This document shows positions 36,500 to 50,200 of a stretch of 64,000 nt of DNA, piece after piece (position 1 is the stretch's first letter; the number at the start of each line of letters is the position of its first letter). Source of the stretch: Euptelea pleiosperma (lineage: Eukaryota; Streptophyta; Magnoliopsida; Ranunculales; Eupteleaceae); assembly GCA_035048495.1 (NCBI GenBank), contig CM068548.1, forward strand, positions 12,327,464 to 12,391,463. The letters run 5' to 3'. The notes under the pieces were generated by a model, which searched no databases, was not told the DNA's origin, and worked only from the letters and a program-made list of their open reading frames with translations. A program made the translations under genes and the position numbers.

Positions 36500-36675
36500 T
36501 TTGAAGCGGCAGAATTTTTTAAGCAGCAATCATATGCCCAATGATCGCTCACCACATCCTATGTTTAGGATTTGGTTTAAAAAAATAATTTAAAAAGCAA
36601 CCATGGGTATATGTGGCTCCACGCGATCATTGGCACATAATCGCAGCTTAAAAAATTCCGCCCCTTCAAAATTGT
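36500..36675. mobile_element. MITE family P7 (overlap copy)
   Basis: Repeat of 26585-26760 in the overlap block. Confidence 0.55.
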
Positions 36676-36882
36676 TTTTCACGCTCAAAACTAAATAATC
36701 CGAAAATAATTCTAAAAAGTTCATGAATTTTTTCAAATTCAAATAGGACGTTGTTCGGTTCATTTTTATTTTCTTTTTTTGAATAATTCTTGGATCACCG
36801 CTCACTAAAAATAAAAATTACTGCTCTTTGAATCTAACGGTGCTTAAGCCCAAATACCTAAATAACGTAACATCCATCTTAG

Positions 36883-37113
36883 GTGGAAACTATATATATA
36901 CTAGTGTTTGGTAATGGATACAAGTTTATTCTGAATAGGGACAAGATTATTCATTTTGCTTCAAATGAGAACAAAATGATCAAATATATTGATATTAGAC
37001 ATCATTTTATTAGAGAATTGATAAAAGATAAAACTATCTCTATTGATTTTATTGCAATTGATTCTATATTGTTGGCGAGGAAAATCGATTTTTATGAAAT
37101 TTTAGGCTCTTGA
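36883..37113 (+). pseudogene. Copia-type pol fragment (overlap copy)
   Basis: Identical in translation to 26971-27201, with the KYIDIRHHFIREL motif. Probably the same locus read from the right contig. Confidence 0.7.
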
Positions 37114-38739
37114 TTGGGTGTTAATCAACACAGTCAAATTAAGTGGGTGACTCTAATTTAAAGAAACACATAGGTGTATTAATTCAACTAATTTTTAGGG
37201 TGCTTGCTAAACAAAATTTTAAAATCGGGACTGTCATTGAACTGGTGGACTAGCCGATTTACAACCAGTTACTCAAATAGACTGCGCATTTGAGATTTTC
37301 CAAGTTTTTATGAGAAAATAACTAATTTTTAAAATTTCGGGTCAATGATGACCGGAACTATTTTGGAGACGGGTTGACTAGTCTTCCTATTCAATCGACC
37401 ATCCGATTTTTGGGTTTTATGTTCATGGGATATTTTTGTCCTTAAAATTTCCATATTTTATGATCTTTTAAATCTTTTTAATAAATATTATTTTTTATAT
37501 ATTTAATTAATAATTAATTAAATGAATCATCAAATCGACTCCCGAGTCATCGAAGTGGCTTAATCTGATGGACTTCGGAGTAGATCCAAGTTCCGAGTTT
37601 TAAAACCCTGTTTTGAACCATTCCTAAATTTAACTCCAAATTTGATAAGGTTATAAGTTTCAGAAAGTGGTGATTTTTTGTGAGGATTATCTCCATGGTG
37701 ACAAGGTCATCCTCACCAAAAATCAGCCCTTAATGCATTTGTGAGTGGGCCCCACAACTATTAGTCATTATGGTAGTCACAAAAGCATTAGTCAATTTAT
37801 CACAACCCTAGTATAATGGTCAGGTTCGAGTTTAGTCAGATTGTTCGAAGCCTCATTACAAACCCATCTTTGATGAGGTACTAAAAAAATCAACCCGACC
37901 CCAACCCAAACCCGTCATGAAGTCGTGTTGAAATTCCTACTATTAAAATCAAGCCATGGAAATAACTTCAATCCCATGCTTAGAAATCATTGATCATGTT
38001 TATTTTTGGTTTCATAGGTCCAACTAGCGAATGACCAAACATCCATAGGGTCAGTGTCCTCTTAAGAATGTGTCACGTGGCTCATATTTGCTGAAGTCAG
38101 CAGCGTCGCCAAATGCAGATGTTAGCGAAGAGATCACACCTAAGAGATCTCTGGATTTCAAACTAAAATAGAACAAATTGTTACAATCATTTTATAAATT
38201 ACATATTGAAAATAGGGTTGTCCCCACCACATCACATATTTTGTACCAAATCATAAAAACTCAGTTAGGGTAGTATTGATTATGTGATCTGCAATCAAAC
38301 AATATGTCTTTGTTGTTGTCGTTACATGTAAACGGGGTTTGATTCCTCGCACAAGTAACTCATCTAGAACTTTCCGGTCCCACAACATGCCACATCTGCT
38401 TTCTCGAATCCTGTTTCCACCACCAAAAAATGAATTTCAGAAAATAATAATGGTAAATGGTTTGGGGTGGTGTTACCGCTTTAACGGCGTTAAAATGGCG
38501 TGATTTTAAACCGTGGGATATGCTAATGCATGCAATGGATGGGGGGGTGGCGGGGGGAGGTGTTATAACTTATCTATAGCTAGTGGGTGCATGGCACGTC
38601 CCATGGCACTCCCAGACAAAGCATTTGCCAAAATCGGGTGTGAGTTGTTGAGATCCACCGTCCATTTGGGGAATAAGATCTCAGCCTTTCTTTGTTGAAA
38701 CCAGTAAGAAGGGGTATAAATGGGGAGACAGTGACTTAC

Positions 38740-39962
38740 CATATTTGGATGGGTTCTGAATCGCATCATGGAAGATATTATATGTGTTTGCAAACTTCAG
38801 ATTGATCCCAGGAAGCTCCTTGTTTAGTTTGACAACCAAGACTTGTAACTTTACATTGAATTCCGTAGCAACTTTGTCGTACCTCTCAATACAACGATTC
38901 TCATTCAAAAAGTTTAAGGTTCTGACCTATGTTCTAAACCTAGGAACTCGGACTCGGCTCGGAAGTCCATTGGGCCGAGTCACCTCGATGACTTGGGAGT
39001 CGACTCGGCGAGTCATTAAATTGATTATTGTTTATTTAAATTTATAAAAAATAAAATTTATTAAAAGATAAACTTTGAAAATAGGAAATAAATACAAAAA
39101 AACATTTAGAAAATCAGAAATTTTTTTTTGAATTTTGATTGGACTCGGCCTTTAAACGGGTGACTTGGCTGAACTGTGAGTCAACGCGGACAATTGTCCG
39201 AGTCAACTCGCCGGACTATGCAAATCCGAGTTTGTATGCCAAGTCGATTCGAAATACGATCGAGTCGAGTCGACTCGGCCGAGTCCCGAGTCAACTCGGC
39301 AAGTTTTAAAACATAGGTTCTGACCAATGGCAAGCACCCCATAGGGGGAAGGCCCCAGAGCGAAGTCATTTGTCCCTAGCCCTACCAAATACAATGACTC
39401 GCTCAACACTTCATTAGCCTTCCCCTCCCCAAGATACGCCTTCAATGCCTTCTGGTAATCTTTGTAGAACTTCATTTCCTCCCACAAAGGAATTACAGAC
39501 TGCGAGCCACCGATATCAACGGTAAGATACAGTAACCAATGTAACATAATTTATGTGTCTAGCTAGTAACGAATTATATATGTTTAACAGACTTACTGTC
39601 AAAGTGGAGGTGACATTGTCGTAGCCAGTTCCGGCCGCTGCGAAGCAAACTCCAGTTGCAAAATCCTTTATACTATACATTGGATCGGTGTATGCGGGTA
39701 TGCTTGGTTTTAAATTAAAAGCCTCAGAGATGAAGTCAGGGAAGATCCGACTATTGGAAAATCGTCATGTCGGCTTACTTCCTTCAAAATCAAGACCATA
39801 AGGCGGAAAATTGCTCTTGATTAGCGTCGAGATCTGATTGTTATTACCGGAATCGACCGTGGAGTCTCCGAAGACGATGACAGCCGGAACTTTTGCTGTG
39901 ATCTAGAGAGCTAGTAGTAGGAGTTGAGTTAAGAGGATACATGGCATGGTGTTGTGAGCCAT
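38740..39962 (-). pseudogene. GDSL esterase/lipase pseudogene (overlap copy)
   Basis: Same lesions as 28828-30043: TAG at 39905-39903 (codon 20), TGA in place of Gly in the TGRF motif, the 130-bp internal deletion and the inserted element (38928-39315). One base near 39740 (cagggaag versus caggaag) restores RIFPDFISEAF in frame here, which suggests the left contig carries an error at that point. The gene is dead in either reading. Confidence 0.85.
38928..39315. mobile_element. DNA element inside GDSL pseudogene (overlap copy)
   Basis: Same element as 29015-29397, 388 bp here because of small indels, between two ggttctgacc repeats. Confidence 0.75.
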
Positions 39963-41379
39963 TTTTATGTCGGTTCTTATTCCCCTCTTGGTGGACTGAC
40001 AAGCAAAATGAATATCGGATATGGAAGACTATATTAGCATTGCTAACTGCCATTGATAAACAGTTTTCTTAATTATACAACTATTTACCTTAATTATGGG
40101 ATTATTATCTTCTACTATATTTATAATAGAGGACTGTTAGCAATATCGTCCGTGGGACGATACTATCGACAATGCCACAAACTGTCTTGTGGCACACTTC
40201 TTCAAGCCCACTCATGACAACATGAATTTGTAACAAGTGGGCTTATATTTTGAATCAAAATCTTGGCTGACGATGCTGAAGACGTTGTTGTTTTTATTTT
40301 TCGGCACAGGAGTCGTGTGGACAGAAGCCACGGAGCAAGCCAGGCTAGACTTGGAGGAAAACTGCCTACGTTGGATTAGAGCACCTTTTTCATGGTTTAT
40401 TTTTATTCTTGGATTTTTATCACTATTTGTGGTACTCCGATTCAAAGGTTAGAAATAACTAATCAGGCTGTTTTTTGCTAGGTAAGTCCATCTAGGGATG
40501 GGCGGTCAAACATCCATACGGTCAGTAGCCTCTAATAGTGTGCCATGTGGCTCACATTGTGGGTCCATGATCATCAAATTTGTTATAGGGACAGAGTTTG
40601 GGTGCTATGTGGTGTGTAGCTCATGACAGAATTTACACCTATTTCTTAAATACAATTTAACCCGGTGGTGTAGCTCACGTCGAGATCATGTTAGACAATC
40701 CAACCGCAGGGTGAGTTGTCGATGTTGTGGAGACAATGGATATCTTCCTCTGTCTGTTTTGATATTTCTGGGTGGGTTTATTGTCGTCGTCATCGTTGTT
40801 GTTTGTTGCTGTAGAGTAAATCTTTGATTATATATGTCTTTGATGACAGATGTCCCTATGGACCACGTGGCACTCTTAGAAACCACTGACCATATGGATG
40901 TTTAAACCATCCCTTGGTGGATCTACTGACCCAAATCAGGCTGCTGATTGGTGATTTCTAACCGTTGGATCTGAGTGAGAATGACTCAAATTCAACGGAG
41001 AGAGAGAGAGAAGAGGGAGGACGTTATGTGCTATTTTCTCCAATGTCATTTGAAAACTTATTCTACTGTCCTCGTATTTGGCATTCTTATTTTTGGATTT
41101 TGCTATGGCTGAGCATTCATGCTCAATTAGGATTAAATCAATTCCACGATGCGGCCTACTGTTGCGGTTTGATTCGGGGTTAGTGTTTTAGCCCAAACCC
41201 ACATATTCTAAGGTTGAAGAAAGGGGTATTCTTTTCGTTTGACAAATTTGTAAAATACATAGAATGGGGGTGGGGGATATGTAAAAATTCCCTACATATT
41301 TTTCCAAAGAGAAATAAGAAAAAAATAAAAATTAGAGGGAAAATATATTATTGACAAACTCAGTTGCCACAAAGATATT

Positions 41380-41714
41380 TGGATTTAGCCACAACAAAAA
41401 AATCACTGGTAAAACTGACAATTAGCTACGAAAGGTGAAGTTGCCACTAAAACTTTAACTTTTAGCCGCAAAAAACTAAACCTCGCCACTATTTATTATA
41501 TTTTCCTCCAAAAGAAATTCGTGCCAAAATTTTACATTATTAATTTAGTGTTGTGACTTTTTGCTGCGACATTTGGGTTGTCACTAAATATGGCAATGGT
41601 AACACCTTAAGTGGCGACATCTAATTTTTGCCACTATATATAGCTAAGGTTTTAGTGGCGAGATATGAACTGCGGCTAAAAATATTGCCACTAAAAACTA
41701 TAGTTCTTGTAGTG
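41380..41714. mobile_element. CACTA-type transposon terminal region
   Basis: The right end reads agttcttgtagtg; its reverse complement, CACTACAAGAACT, is a classic CACTA (En/Spm) terminus. Inside lie many subterminal units of the type ttttagtggc / gccactaaaa and tagccgcaa in both orientations. No transposase and no opposite CACTACAAG end were found in the window, so this is a truncated or non-autonomous element. Confidence 0.75.
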
Positions 41715-41954
41715 CATATACCATATCGTCAACTTTGCCACCAACCGTGCATTTGGCTGTGAAGGATAGATGGTTGGTTTGGGTTATTGTGAGGTTGGTT
41801 GAAACCCCAACCAAATTAAAACCCCATTCCAAGGTTGATATTAGAGTATATATATATACAATTAGATTAGTATTAGTATCGTAATAAGTATGTGAAGTGC
41901 ACAATATCATTATTGGTGTATTCATCAATATTTTTCTGGTTGTCACTTGAGGAG

Positions 41955-42400
41955 AGGGATCTGGCGTCGGTGCTAAAAATATAAATAGCGTCGATTTTTA
42001 TAAAAACTGACACACTTTGAACGGCAAAACATTTTGCATCAGTTTGCGTCAATTTTAAGCTGTTCTATTCTATTTGTTTAAGGAACTCATCCTTAGCAGT
42101 TGTGAATGGCTGTGTTTACATCTGGATCTACATGTCACTTGTTTATGGTTAGGTTCGAATTTACTCAGGTTTTTTATGAGATATCATTTTGAAATCTTGT
42201 TGCAGAGCTTTAAAAAGAATCTTGTTCTTTATATCATTTGGATGAATGACTTTATAATTGAGCAACGTGTCAATCATTAATTCACTTGGATAAGAAACTA
42301 CGTCATGTTAGGAAACGACGTTACATTAGTTACAACTTTCAAAGTCCTGGACTATACGGCCTTTCAGAAATTGACGTTGTAACACATATTTGGTGTAGTG
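41955..42400. mobile_element. Second CACTA-type element or end
   Basis: Ends ttggtgtagtg at 42400 (reverse complement CACTACACCAA). The left part has the related subterminal units ggcgtcggtgctaaaaat and gcgtcgatttttataaaaac, and near the right end aaattgacgttgtaac. The left terminus was not found and there is no transposase frame. Confidence 0.55.
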
Positions 42401-43262
42401 AGAGGAACTTGTGAGTCCATGAGTGAGAGAATCTGTAAACCAGTGTTTTCTCTTCCGTATGGGTGGGAGCAAGGTCTGAAGTTGCGCTGGTGTCTGCTTT
42501 TATGTCTGTACGCAGTGGTTTATGCTTATAATGATGGTTAAAGAGTTCACTGGAAAAAGGTCAATTCTTATACAACCTATAATTATGGCTTAATTATATA
42601 GACTAAAATAACCGAGACTTGCCTCGTTAAGCAAGCCCTTTTCAGCTATCCCCACCGTTGCCCAGGGCCGTCTCTACCATAAGGCCAATAAGGTGGCTGC
42701 TTTAGGCCCCCAGCCCAGCTGAAAGAAGGCCCCAGCCCACTAACCACATGAATGTTTAGCCCACTCTTGTTGGATATACAAACCAAAAAATTAACTTGAT
42801 TGATTATCTCTAGCCACAGATTTTAGTACTAGCTTTTTAAGATTGATTCTAGCCGTTGGATTCAATCATGTTTTCTAAATATCATATATGCCTTCTCTCC
42901 CAACTATTTGAGGTCAGTAACATGAATGCTACTCTATTAAGAGCTCATTCCTTCTGTCAAGGCATCGGTTCTAAGCAATTGGAAAATAAAGCTAGGGTAA
43001 CTTATTACAGAGATAGGAATTCTAACCACCATCGGATAGTACGTTTATTCTAACCACCATTTCAAAGATGATCGAATTCAAATAGCCACATTGAAGTTGA
43101 GAATTTTCTGGTTTTACTTCAACAGATTGCAATGTTCTTCAATCTACCCACAATATAATAGTAGCTCAGATTGAGCTAGAAATGATAAGACGTTATTAAT
43201 AATTGTTGGGATTTCTTATTCAAGTACTTCCACAAAAATCCCTTTAAAGGAAAGAAACTGAA
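42401..43262. other. 3' flank of CNMT-like gene A; hAT-like end and P1 scrap
   Basis: 42465-42625 aligns with 52355-52500 plus 53040-53115 downstream of gene B (ctgaagttgcgctggtgtct versus ctgaagttgcattggtgtct). About 42905-43260 aligns with 53440-53770. The tandem duplication therefore includes the 3' flank. Between them sits a cagggccgtctctaccat sequence (42663, hAT-like end) and a P1 fragment (42735-42870). No separate gene is supported. Confidence 0.5.
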
Positions 43263-44919
43263 TCATTTCTTGAAGAGAACATGAGAAGTCATCCATTCTT
43301 CACCATTGTTATATTCAAATTGCTCCATTCCAGATAACAATATCCCTCTCCTATAATTAATCCACTTCGCGACGGCTTCCTTGCTGCCGCAAAACGACTC
43401 CATTATTTCCTTCACAGTATTTATGCTGGCATCTAGTCTCTTCAACCACTCTTCCCTGTAATAGATTAAATGAATGATCATCCATTTTTCCGTGGACACG
43501 ACAAAGAGAAAAATCGACTAAGAATTATTTTTCAAAAACTAAATTGCATTCATCCCTACGTGGAACGCGCAAAATGCTTCCCACTAAGAGTCCAATGGTC
43601 CACAATCGAGACACCATCCTGCCATACATATAAAAAAAATTCAGCAAGAAGACCATTTTCATTCAATTTTTAGTCATCAGAGAGCTCACCTGGAAGTATA
43701 AAAGAAAGGAGGCTGATGTCATAATCATAGTTCCAGCAGGGAAGTTGTATTCCGTGTACCAATCATCTTCATCAAGAGGCTATAGGAGAAGCTTGCACAG
43801 AAGGCCCATAAGATCAGGAACAATTCATGAATGGAGGAATAAATTAGAACTGAATTTGTTTTTTCATACTAAGTTAGATAACTTAGATTTAGTTTACCTA
43901 ATAGTGGTAAGCAAAGGTTTTGTGGCAGAGGTGCTCCACGAAAAGAAGCCCATCTTTCGTCATCCATTGCGATATCTTCCGAAGTAGTTCGTAGTTCTTC
44001 ATGTGCTGCGAAAATGGAAGAAAATTAAATTATTTTAGCAATGCCAACATTCAAAAATGGCCAAAGAGCTCATAATACGAACCTCGAACAATTCGATAAC
44101 AAGTATTCGATCGTAAGTGTTCTCCATTTCATGTGTGGTTATGTCGGCTAGCATAATCTCCACGTTCGACAGATTAAGGGTCCTGATTATGGGAAGAAAT
44201 TAGAAAGTGTTTATCTGTTAAGTTCCATGATCTCTTTAAACTTAATAAAATGAAACAGTAGAACTATTCTTACTTGCATTGCTCCTCAATGAACTCTCTC
44301 TGTGACCCTGAGTTGGTAATTCCTGTAACACGACAGTTTTTATACTTCCGAGCAACATGTAGCGTAAGGGCTCCAAGCCCACACCCGAGATCAAGAACAC
44401 TCTGACCATCTTTTATTTGCGCCCTCTCACAGTACAAGTCCAACATTGCTATCTCGGCCTCGTCTAATGTCATTGAGTCATCTTTGAAGTAGCAGCAACT
44501 GCCAAAATTTGTGAAACATAAGCTTCTAGAAGTTAAGTAAAACAAACAGAGAAGAAAACCTGTCAATTATATTCTTTGGGTTCTTGGACTTGGTAATTTG
44601 AACTTGGCCATGCCAAGTGAGTAAATTTTTATGTGGACCCTTTTTCTATATGGAACCATTTTAGGTGCTGCAATCTATACACGACAGAGTGGGACCCACC
44701 AGCAACAAAGCCAGGTATGGGCCAGGGGCAGCTACACCCCTCAACTTTAATACTTTTGCAACCCTAAAATACTTTTATTTTGTTTTGCTCCCTCAAACAA
44801 AATCCTAGCTCCGCAACTAGTACCCACCTGAGTTGACCAGAGAATCTATGTATCTATACTAAATTAGAGAAGTTGGCATGCAGCAAAATTCTCTCTCCTC
44901 CATATCATGTCGACATAGC

Positions 44920-45095
44920 ACTCTATACAAAGGTTTTAAATTTCGTCGAAAAGTTCGAAATTTCGGTTTCGGGCCATAAAAATCGAAATCGAAATTTTTA
45001 AAATTCGGAGATTTTGTTGAAATTTTATGAAATTTTTGGTTTTTTGTGAAATTTCAAACTTTTTGGTCGAAATTTCGACTAAATATTCGACACCT
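44920..45095. repeat. GAAATTTCG-rich inverted-repeat element in intron 2 of gene A
   Basis: Runs of cgaaatttcg, tcgaaatcgaaattttt and gaaatttcaaactttttgg in both orientations after aaaggttttaaatttcg. Gene B has a much shorter intron 2 without it, so it was gained by gene A after duplication. It looks like a MITE with subterminal repeats; the ends are not exact. Confidence 0.45.
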
Positions 45096-46292
45096 GCAAA
45101 TGCATGCCAAACACGCCCGGACGAATATTAGCACGCACAAATATTTTATTTTCCTGCTGCGGTGGCCTACCAAACATGCCCTTAGTGCAAAGTGAAATGG
45201 TGCCAACAATGATGAAAAATAACACATTTTTGTCAACATTGGTGCCACACTTCCAATAGCAATGGTCGACCCTCGTTCAGCCCAGCACGGCGTATCTTAA
45301 GGTCGAGCTCGGCCAATAAATTGCTCAAACTGTGTGATTGGCTTGGCTTAGTCAGGCTCATTTAAGACTGATCTGCTCAACATTTTCAGTCGTAGGTCCA
45401 TCTGACAAACGTCTATATCCATGTCCAGGTCCATTATATTTTTTAAAAATTTTAATGAGGAGCAATTTTCAATTGTGAGTATAAACCCAGTCAGGCGCAC
45501 CTATCCATATGTTAGCGATTTGGAGTGCAGCAAAAATACAATATGGAAAATGCTCGAGTACAATTTGGGTTTGCCATTTGAAAATGGGTTAAAAAATTGG
45601 GCACATATAATTTTAAAATAAAATAAACAAAAAAGTAATATATTGATAATTTTTGTCTTACAAAATAAATTTTCATGATAAAAACTAAATAATCTGGAAA
45701 TAATTTGGAGAAAAAATGCATGAATTTTTCCAATTCTTTGAATAGGACGTTGTTCAGTTCAATTTTTGAATAATTTGTACAGTTCACATATAATTCGTTA
45801 ATAATTCGAGAATCTACTAACTATGCTCCCATCCGTAAATATTCGAGGGTTTGCCTGATAGGGCTCTAAGAATATTGCTATACGTAAAAAAAATTTCTCC
45901 CTGCCTATAAACAATCTGTTAGCGTGTACGTGGATCCATACAACTTCAAGAAAAATAACATTTCATCAAGTTGAAAGAGAGACCATGATCAAGTAGAGGA
46001 ATAAAGACAACGAATGATCAACATATACCTTTCTTTCAGTTTACTTCCAAACATAATATGTAAGAAGGAAATTGGCACCTCGTAAATCTGCGAATCCAAA
46101 ATATCGACCTGATCTGCCGCAATGTTCATGCAACGTAGAGCTGCGTGAACGAACATGATCGCAAGTAGTACTCAATCAATGATCATAAAAAGGGAAATAA
46201 AGTTGGTAAACTTAAATAGAAGTTTGTATAAACCATCTTCTTCTTTTTTTTATAAGCCCATGTATGAACCATTTCTGTTAGCCATTTATCAG

Positions 46293-46490
46293 TGTTAGAC
46301 AATATAGTGTATGAGATACACCATATCACTATTGGTGTATCTCATCACAAAATTAGAATAATATCTTAGGATTTGATTTTATATTATTAGGATTTCTTTC
46401 CTGTTTTGAATCATTGTAATGCTCTATATAAGAGCTTGAAGTGGATCTATGTAAACACTCAAGTTATTCAATAAACCCTAAATCTCTATA
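46293..46490 (+). repeat. 5' LTR of the intron-1 element
   Basis: About 198 bp with TATA-like ctctatataagagcttg inside. It is adjacent to the tggtatcaga primer-binding site. Confidence 0.8.
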
Positions 46491-47289
46491 TGGTATCAGA
46501 TCCATTGTTATTTTGACAACAAGCTCTCGATTCTGCGCCTTTCCGGCGGAAGTCATTGCTATTGTCCGCCGGGCCGTCATTACCGTCATTCGCCAGGCCA
46601 TCATTGCCCATCATAAACCATCGTACATCAGAAATAACATGCCGGACTTCACCAAAATCATCGAGCATTTCCAACACCGCCACTCAAGGTACATCTCGAA
46701 AAAAAAGAGAGAGAGAGAGAGAGATTTTTTCATGGGTTGAGGAAAAAAAGGGAGGATAAGGATGTCCGTAGATCGCCACACTCCCGAGGCTCCAATTGCC
46801 ACCGAAATAAATCACCATTGTCGTCGTCGCTCCATCTTTGACTACCCTCTTCTCGGGTGGAACCCTCATCTTTGGTTTTGAAAAATCCTCACTTCCAAAA
46901 CCCTATCTTCTTCTTTCATTTGTCATTTTGAAAAAAGAAAAAAAAATTGCTTGTGGACTTTTACAGCCCAAGATTGTGTGAGTTCCAGAATAGGCACACA
47001 CCCTTCATCAGTCAGGCACAAAGAGATGCCTACTGTCTTCATGTGTGGTCCAGAAAAGGCCCACACTTTATTGCTTGAGGTCTCATAGAGCCCATACTTA
47101 TGAGGCAAACAGATGCCCACACACACATCTTGGCCAACTACGGCCCTTTATCCGGATTAAAATCTGACGAGTTTCGATCTAGTTTAAACTGAAGTTTTCT
47201 TGGGACAAGATCCCATGTGATCATCATGGATCACCACTCGGCTGGCAACCATCTCCATTCACTTGCAAGCACAGACTTCAAGGAGATGC

Positions 47290-50200
47290 TGTCACGCCCC
47301 GAATCCGGATACCCAGATACGACCCAAAAATCTGTGGATCGACCCGTACCCGAACCCAGAGGTGATCCATGAATGTCCCCTAGTGGTCAAATTAGGTCAA
47401 TTAGACTACTAAGGTTCATTCGAAAACCCACTAAGAAAAAAGAGAGTCTAGATGTAGGAAATAAATAATTTAAATAATTTATAATTCAAATAATTCAATC
47501 AATCAACTAAATGTGGAGAGATAGAAGTGAGAACATGCTCTCAATCAAAGGCTTACATGCCCGTGAAAATAAATAAATAATGTTATAAAATAATCAAATA
47601 CAACTTTCTAAAGTGTGGGATCGACTCCCAAATCCTCGCCGATCTCCTCGAATGCACCGGAGTCTTTCGTCTCAAAATCATCTCACGTACCCGGCTCCTC
47701 AAAATCTGAAAATGGTATCGGTGTAGCACCGTGAGCCGAGGCCCAGTAATACAACAATGTGCATGGTATGATATCATACTATACAAGTTTTTTAATCAAG
47801 GTATGTATCTCAATCGTATAATAAAGATGGCATGAATATGAGGATGAATGCAGATGAGTAAGGGATGCCAATGCAACTAGTACCCATAACCACATAGGGT
47901 CTCCATCTCCTTCCCGCACTGGGAGCGGTCTCATCGACCCATCTGCAGGATATAATAACGTCTGGGGCCTTTCACCCTAGGGTACCGAACCCTGATTAAT
48001 TGATAAAACCAATATAACGTATATAATATACTTCAACCCCGTTCCCTTATGCACCCCTTATATGAAATGACGTGATGATCATGGTATGGCAACAAGATGT
48101 ACTAGGGTTACACGATATAAGCACACATGTATTTAACATTTAAATATAAATATAAAATGAACCAATGATCATTAAGAGTAATAATATGGAAACGAATTAG
48201 GGTTAACCATGAATAACATGTAATAATCACCGAAGGTCACGATCAACACGGATGAATAATATAAGTGGAAATCACAAGACAATCCAACACACCATGGCCG
48301 AACCCTATGAGGGATCCATGACACAAGGTCGAACCCTAAAGAGGGATCCAAGACACTTGGCCGAACCCTATGAGGGATCCAAGACACATGGGTGGGATCC
48401 CCATGCATACAAGTATAGGTCGAACCATCTAGGTATAATAGTCAATAAGACATGACCAAATATCACAATCAACATCGATGAATAATATAAGTGAAAATCG
48501 CAAGAGAATCCAACACGCCATGGCCGAACTCTATGAGGGATCCATGACACAAGGTCGAACCCTAAAGAGGGATCCAAGACACTTGGCCGAACCCTATGAG
48601 AGATCCAAGACACATGGGTGGGATCCCCATGCATACAGGTATAGGTCAAACCATCTAGGGTTTAGTCAAACAACAAGGTTAAAACCTGAAATTCTGGGTT
48701 TTACAGAAAAGTCCAGCACGTTTAAAAAATCATAACTTAACCAATACAAATCAGAAAAATATAAACTCAAAGTTTCTAGAAACTAGATTGATAGAGGTAT
48801 CCATAAAAAATAATTAGAAAAATATTTAGGTTAAAAATATAGATCGAAATCCCAAGTGAATCGGACCGTGTAAAATCTAAAATTCTGGGTTTTTTGGTAA
48901 GGTCATACAACTTAGAAAATTCATAACTTAATCAATAAAGATCAGAAAAATACAAACTAAACGGTTTTGGAAAATAGATTCAAAGAGGTATTTAGAAAAA
49001 AATAATATAAAAATATTTAAATCATAAAAGTACAACAAAAATGATAAGAACATAGTCATCCGTTATAGGTACAAAATAGACCATGGCCAAACCCATCATG
49101 GTGGCCCAAAACAAAGATCAACCCAATAAGAATATAGTAAATATTATTAAAATTAATTTATAATGAGTATCAACCATTATCTAATGAAAGAAAAACAAAT
49201 CTTGAAAAAAAACAAGTATAGAATGGATCAAGCGCACTTACCTCAAGGTTTCTTGAACTTTAATGAAAATCAAAAGTTTCTTCAAATTTGAAATTCGTCG
49301 GATCGTCCTCTCCTTGGAGTATGTTCTTCAAATCGGAGTCCCCGTCAATTCTTCCTTCTTGCTCGAGTGCGATCGGTCCCCGGATGAAGGTTTAATGGAG
49401 CTTTCTCTATTCTTCAATGGAATTGGGTTTGTGAAAGCTTCTAAAGCTTTAGGGTTTTCATAAATAGGTTTAGGGAAGGATTAGGGTTTCTATTTTGTTG
49501 AAATTCGTAACTATCAAAGGGATGACTTTTTCAACCCTCAAAAACTCTTATTTTACACTATTAATGGGTTAGAAATGGGCCCAAGGCCCATATACATCAA
49601 TAGGCTTCATTTAATAATATTATTAAGCCCAAAAGACTTCTAGATTGGCCATACGGCCCCACCCAACAATCATAACACAAATAATTATAAATTAATTCAA
49701 TCAAACTATATTATATAATTTAAAAGTCCATACAATAAGGTATTGACACATGTCACACACACAAATCATAAAAACGTTCAAAACCCTAGAAAAGTGTCAA
49801 ATGACATTTGAATGACCCGAAAGTGATTTGCGGGTCCCACGCTCTATTAAATAAATAAAATATAATTAAATATTATTTTAAAAAATATAAGAATGGTAAG
49901 AAAGTTTAAAAATTATGAAAATACTATTTTGTCAAAATCTCCAAAAATCTCCTGCTAGGGTTTTCATGTCTCAAGAAAGGTTCCAAATTTCACAGGTAAG
50001 TTGCTAAGGATAAAATAGGAATATTTTTGGTGTCTCGGGCCCATAAAATAATTTTTTTATGAAAGTTTTGGATTGTTAGCTGGAGAAAGAAAAAGTCCCC
50101 TGCAAATTATGATTCATTATTTTTAGTAGGAATTTAGCCCTAAAGAGCGAGTTTCAAAAATAGCAGGTTTTTCAAAGTTGTCAGAATGAAACCAAATTAA

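Larger units (their letters stand above)
31756..41578. repeat. Near-identical repeat of 21841-31655, probably an unmerged contig overlap
   Basis: 31756 begins with gtctcttctaacatggac, which equals 21841. The match continues to 41578, which equals 31655 (tgctgcgacatttggg), with an almost constant offset (9911-9922). Differences are mainly single-base indels, often in homopolymers, for example gtcaggaagatcc / gtcagggaagatcc and cagggaaacgag / cagggaaaacgag. The last bases before the gap equal bases inside this block, and the first bases after the gap equal bases inside the left block. That is the geometry of a dovetail overlap. Features inside it should not be counted as independent genes. Confidence 0.85.

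Noticed and set aside
21841..41578. A genuine recent tandem duplication creating a third gene set
   Set aside because: The block ends coincide exactly with the two contig ends at a 100-N gap, and differences are mostly indel errors. An overlap explains this more simply, though only read data can decide.
46441..46869. Open frames inside the intron-1 LTR element
   Set aside because: No gag or pol motif; overlapping frames on both strands over a GA repeat.
48172..48735. Open frames with repeated WIPHRVRP or EPYEGSMTQGR phrases
   Set aside because: Products of the 226-bp tandem repeat inside the solo-LTR-like element, open in several frames by chance.
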